Shown piece by piece: positions 5,795-7,896 of a stretch of DNA of 7,896 bases. The position numbers were made by a program, and so were the translations under genes. The DNA is from Spirochaeta sp. (GTDB taxonomy: Bacteria > Spirochaetota > Spirochaetia > DSM-2461): positions 1 through 7,896 of the forward strand of contig DAOVYP010000090.1 in assembly GCA_030635565.1 (NCBI GenBank). Direction: 5' to 3'. A model generated the notes under the pieces. The model saw nothing but the letters and a program-made list of their open reading frames with translations. It searched no databases and had not been told where the DNA came from. Positions within the stretch are counted from its first letter, which is position 1. The number at the start of each line of letters is the position of its first letter.

Positions 5795-6352
5795 ATGGTA
5801 AACAATTTCGGGTACACTCTCAGATACCGTCAGAAATATGATGAATTCGCCGGAATCGGGTCCGCCGACAATGTCATGGATTCCAAGTACGATATCACCA
5901 TCAAGTTCAGGGACCCGGATCTGGAAAAATCCCTGTCCACGTCCTTGAGTGTCGGTGCGGAATTCGACTCCATCGCTAAAAAACCCGAAATGGAAGCCGA
6001 TATATCCCCGTACGGCATCATTTACACCAACTCCATCAAAGTTAAACCGAAAGTCAAGGATTTCGGTCCTTTTGCTGATCTCTTCGAGCCGACTCTCGAA
6101 TCTTACGCAACCCTGTACCCAGAGCTGCCGGGACTCACCCTGCCCGCCGACTCCACCATAGCACCGGTGGCAGGACTCACCATACTGGAAGAAAAAGTGG
6201 AGCCGGTAATCCTTGTACTTGAAGGCGGCGCTGAAATGGAAGTGGCATTCAGCGTGTTCTACATGAACGGTGAGGCTCTCGTTTCCGAAATCTCCTTCGA
6301 TTTCGATACCGAATACGATGTGAAGGACGATGCAGGGAATAAAACGGAATAG
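5795..6352 (+). CDS. Middle open segment of the broken gene: 185 residues, probably not translated on its own
   Basis: This has the same frame as the lipoprotein segment and begins six bases after its TAA. The first ATG (5795) has no Shine-Dalgarno site at a useful distance and no signal peptide. It would start in the middle of the conserved hairpin (GYTLRYR at its residues 6-12). It contains most of the beta-rich CYTH-like core and ends at TAG just before the last helix. Translational coupling to the upstream stop is possible, since the ATG is six bases away, but would give an unexported fragment. Confidence 0.35.
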   Translation: MVNNFGYTLRYRQKYDEFAGIGSADNVMDSKYDITIKFRDPDLEKSLSTSLSVGAEFDSIAKKPEMEADISPYGIIYTNSIKVKPKVKDFGPFADLFEPTLESYATLYPELPGLTLPADSTIAPVAGLTILEEKVEPVILVLEGGAEMEVAFSVFYMNGEALVSEISFDFDTEYDVKDDAGNKTE

Positions 6353-6533
6353 AAGTTGTCACTTGAGGATTTCCGTCAGATCGAAGCGTTCTACACATCG
6401 CTGCTCGGGAAATACAATGATCGGCTGGATTTCGGTTGGTCAAAAACGAAATTCGTATACGATATACTGTTCCCGAATGTTGACTGAGGTCAATAACTCA
6501 GTTCGCTGAACATGATGCATGAGTGATGTGAGA

Positions 6534-6564
6534 GGGGTTGTCCCATATTGGGCAGCCCCTTTTT
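6534..6564 (+). terminator. Strong intrinsic terminator after the lipoprotein gene
   Basis: GGGGTTG-T-CCC pairs with GGGCAGCCCC around the loop ATATT, with one bulged T and one G-T pair, and is followed by TTTTT (6560-6564). It lies 46 bases after the TGA at 6487 and 181 bases after the TAG at 6352, consistent with the gene originally ending at the TGA. It also insulates the LysR gene from upstream transcription. Confidence 0.88.
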
Positions 6565-6584
6565 ACTTTGTCGGAAGATGAAAA

Positions 6585-7532
6585 ATGAGAAATGTAAAGG
6601 CGTTTCCTTCTCCCTATAACTCCATGATAGTATGTCTATATATGGACTTGATCAAATTCAAATCATTCCTGACTGTCACGAAATTCAGAAGTTTCAGCAA
6701 AGCCGCCGAAACTCTGTTCTTCTCACAACCGGCAATAAGTGCCCATATCAAAGAACTCGAATATGAATATGACACAAAGCTTTTCAACCGGGTCGGCAGG
6801 AATATTGAATTAACAAAGAGCGGGAAAGCTCTCGTCTATTATATCGAGTCCATTCTCGATACATTCGAAGAATCTAAGAATGCCATTAACAACTTGAAGG
6901 AAGCCGGAGAAGGAAAAATATCAATCGGTACAAGCAGCCTTCCCGGTGCTCATCTCGTTCCGGAATTCTTATCGAAATATAAATCACAATATCCGGACGT
7001 CACATTCGATGTGACAATGTTGAAAGCCGTGAAAATTCGTGATCTGGTATCAAAAAAGAAACTCGATGTCGGAATCATCGGCTCTCAGAACTCTGAGCAT
7101 GAAGACGCCATGCTTGTGGAAGAAACCATCGGCAGGGATGAGATGGTATTGGCAATTCCAAACACCCACCCCCTGGCCGGAAAGGAAAAAATAAGTATCT
7201 GGAAATTAAAGAACCTGGAGCTGATTGTTTCATTCAAGAACACACTGAACAGGCATGTTATCAATAAATTGTTTCTGAAATACAACATCCCTTATGTGAT
7301 AAAACACGAAATAGACGATAAAGCCATGAAGATATCGATGGTGCAGCATGGCCTGGGCTGTGCATTTTTCATGTATTCCGAGATAAAGCGTGAAACGGAA
7401 TCGAAATGGGTTTCTATCCTGCGGATTGAGGAAGAAGAACTTTATCGTGATATCGTCCTGATTCGCCGGAAAGATACCACCATGTCACCGACGGTTGAAT
7501 CGTTCTACAACTTCCTGTTGGGAATGAAATGA
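6585..7532 (+). CDS. LysR-family transcriptional regulator (CysL/YeiE-like subgroup)
   Basis: A DNA-binding regulator of the LysR family. The winged helix-turn-helix begins at Met20 (DLIKFKSFLTVTKFRSFSKA) and includes FFSQPAISAHIKELE and LFNRVGR. A linker helix follows, then the effector domain from about residue 109 (KISIGTSSLPGAHLVPEFL), with KKKLDVGIIG, VLAIPNTHPLAG and the late MVQHGLGCAFF. The effector-domain start resembles the CysL/YeiE branch; the ligand is unknown. Start choice is uncertain: ATG 6585 has GGAAG seven bases upstream, whereas ATG 6642 begins exactly where the family normally does but lacks a ribosome site. TATAAC at 6615-6620 could be a -10 for the shorter form. Codon use is visibly more A/T-rich than in the genes to the left, suggesting low expression or a different origin. 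Possible targets are the adjacent lipoprotein gene or the inverted repeat at 5308-5338. Confidence 0.9.
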   Translation: MRNVKAFPSPYNSMIVCLYMDLIKFKSFLTVTKFRSFSKAAETLFFSQPAISAHIKELEYEYDTKLFNRVGRNIELTKSGKALVYYIESILDTFEESKNAINNLKEAGEGKISIGTSSLPGAHLVPEFLSKYKSQYPDVTFDVTMLKAVKIRDLVSKKKLDVGIIGSQNSEHEDAMLVEETIGRDEMVLAIPNTHPLAGKEKISIWKLKNLELIVSFKNTLNRHVINKLFLKYNIPYVIKHEIDDKAMKISMVQHGLGCAFFMYSEIKRETESKWVSILRIEEEELYRDIVLIRRKDTTMSPTVESFYNFLLGMK

Positions 7533-7533
7533 A

Positions 7534-7559
7534 AGCACCTCGTGTATTCACAGGGTGCT
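7534..7559. terminator. Hairpin between convergent LysR and phosphoesterase genes, possible bidirectional terminator
   Basis: AGCACC (7534-7539) pairs with GGTGCT (7554-7559). On the minus strand an inner GTG/CAC (with a T-G wobble) extends the stem around an AATA loop. Read on the minus strand it is followed by TTTCATTTC, a modest T-rich tail. On the plus strand the tail is poor. It starts two bases after the LysR stop and ends 14 bases after the phosphoesterase stop. It probably serves the minus-strand gene better. Confidence 0.5.
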
Positions 7560-7573
7560 CGATAGTTTGGGAA

Positions 7574-7896
7574 TCAGGTTGCGAAAAAGTCATTCAGTTT
7601 CGGCTGGAGTTTTTTGCGTGAAATCCCAAGGTTACTCTGGTGGTAAAATACGATTTCACTGCTGTCACCGCTGAAGCCGCTGTCCATGATTTCGAGACCC
7701 AGGTCGGAGGTCTCGAGGAATCGAATTGTCCTGGCCCGTAGATTCGAATCCGGAATAAAAACACCCAGATTTCTCGTGAAATCGGGATCGGTATAAGCGT
7801 TCATTGCCAATAATACATCAAGTTTCCTTTCCCGGGCATAATCCTGGAAAGCCTTGAGAATATCCGGATCTTTTTTAATCCAATCAAGGGCCGGCA
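7574..7896 (-). CDS. C-terminal part of a DHH/DHHA2-type phosphoesterase (exopolyphosphatase or Mn-dependent pyrophosphatase-like; cut by right edge)
   Basis: The frame is open from the right edge to TAA 7574-7576, giving 106 visible codons; the TTG at 7808-7810 is internal, not a start. The sequence reads as an alpha/beta domain: a helix (DPDILKAFQDYARERKLD), a strand (VLLAMNAYTDP), then FTRNLGVFIPDSN and, near the end, LGISRKKLQPKLNDFF. The SRKK-x-x-P-x-L ending is a hallmark of DHHA2 domains in family II pyrophosphatases, PPX1-type exopolyphosphatases and prune-like proteins, which hydrolyse phosphoanhydride or related bonds with Mn in the cytoplasm. The catalytic DHH domain would lie outside the window and cannot be checked. 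Family assignment rests on the C-terminal motif and general pattern. Confidence 0.6.
   Translation of the reverse strand, partial: PALDWIKKDPDILKAFQDYARERKLDVLLAMNAYTDPDFTRNLGVFIPDSNLRARTIRFLETSDLGLEIMDSGFSGDSSEIVFYHQSNLGISRKKLQPKLNDFFAT

Larger units (their letters stand above)
5420..6487 (+). pseudogene. CYTH-domain-like lipoprotein gene interrupted by two in-frame stops (TAA codon 123, TAG codon 311)
   Basis: One continuous frame of 355 codons ends at TGA 6485-6487. It is broken only by TAA (5786-5788) and TAG (6350-6352). The segments together read as one CYTH/triphosphate-tunnel fold: EYKMLI at codons 72-77; IQYLDT (117-122), then, after the TAA, GYTLRYR (131-137), matching the family's Y-DTP...G--LR-R hairpin with the usual eight positions between T and G if the stop counts as one; KYDITIKF; SEISFDFDTEYD (295-306); and, after the TAG, the terminal helix and strand LEDFRQIEAFYTSLLG...GWSKTKFVYDIL. 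Only ExK of the usual ExExK is visible, so catalysis is doubtful. The leader MKLILTMFAAGLLIMAC (lipobox Cys17) and GGAGG seven bases before ATG are intact. A terminator follows 46 bases after the TGA. A recent pseudogene is likeliest; readthrough is the alternative. Confidence 0.7.

Noticed and set aside
5420..6487. Genome-wide reassignment of TAA or TAG to an amino acid.
   Set aside because: Other complete genes in the window end at family-appropriate positions with TAG or TAA.
6498..6509. TCAG-TTCG-CTGA mini-hairpin with a UUCG-type loop upstream of the terminator.
   Set aside because: Only four base pairs and no T-run; too short to support a function beside the strong terminator at 6534.

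Overview
The window is bacterial, with compact genes, clear Shine-Dalgarno sites and sigma70-like promoters. GC is moderate to high on the left (1-5230) and clearly lower on the right, above all in the LysR gene (6585-7532). A lipoprotein-type signal peptide and a DHHA2-type phosphoesterase fit many phyla. My best guess is a free-living anaerobe or facultative anaerobe, possibly a spirochaete-like diderm, but nothing here proves a phylum.

Left block (1-3163, all minus strand): an apparent catabolic operon reads HAD-family phosphatase, then a LarA-superfamily nickel-pincer 2-hydroxyacid racemase/epimerase, then NADP-type 6-phosphogluconate dehydrogenase, which runs off the left edge. A good promoter (TTGACG-17-TATGGT) with an inverted repeat over the expected start site precedes the HAD gene. 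Some LarA homologues are known to interconvert D-gluconate and D-mannonate. Next to Gnd, the simplest reading is sugar-acid catabolism feeding 6-phosphogluconate to ribulose 5-phosphate. A gluconokinase and the LarB/C/E cofactor enzymes would have to lie elsewhere.

Middle block (3164-5226): a short-chain dehydrogenase (+) is divergent from the HAD operon across 212 bp. Its C-terminal half closely resembles eukaryotic 3-ketodihydrosphingosine reductase. It meets, stop codon against stop codon with no gap, a minus-strand URO-D/MtaA-superfamily protein that is not a normal HemE.

Right block (5227-7896): the most unusual item is a lipoprotein gene with what looks like one CYTH (triphosphate-tunnel) fold, running in a single frame from 5420 to 6487 but interrupted by TAA at codon 123 and TAG at codon 311. 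The family signature continues through both stops, and a strong intrinsic terminator follows the third segment. This is a young pseudogene or a recoded gene. A LysR-family regulator follows on the plus strand. It converges, across a hairpin that could terminate both genes, on the C-terminal end of a DHH/DHHA2 phosphoesterase cut by the right edge.

I found no tRNA, rRNA, CRISPR array, insertion sequence or phage gene. No stretch over 300 bases lacks a gene or gene remnant.
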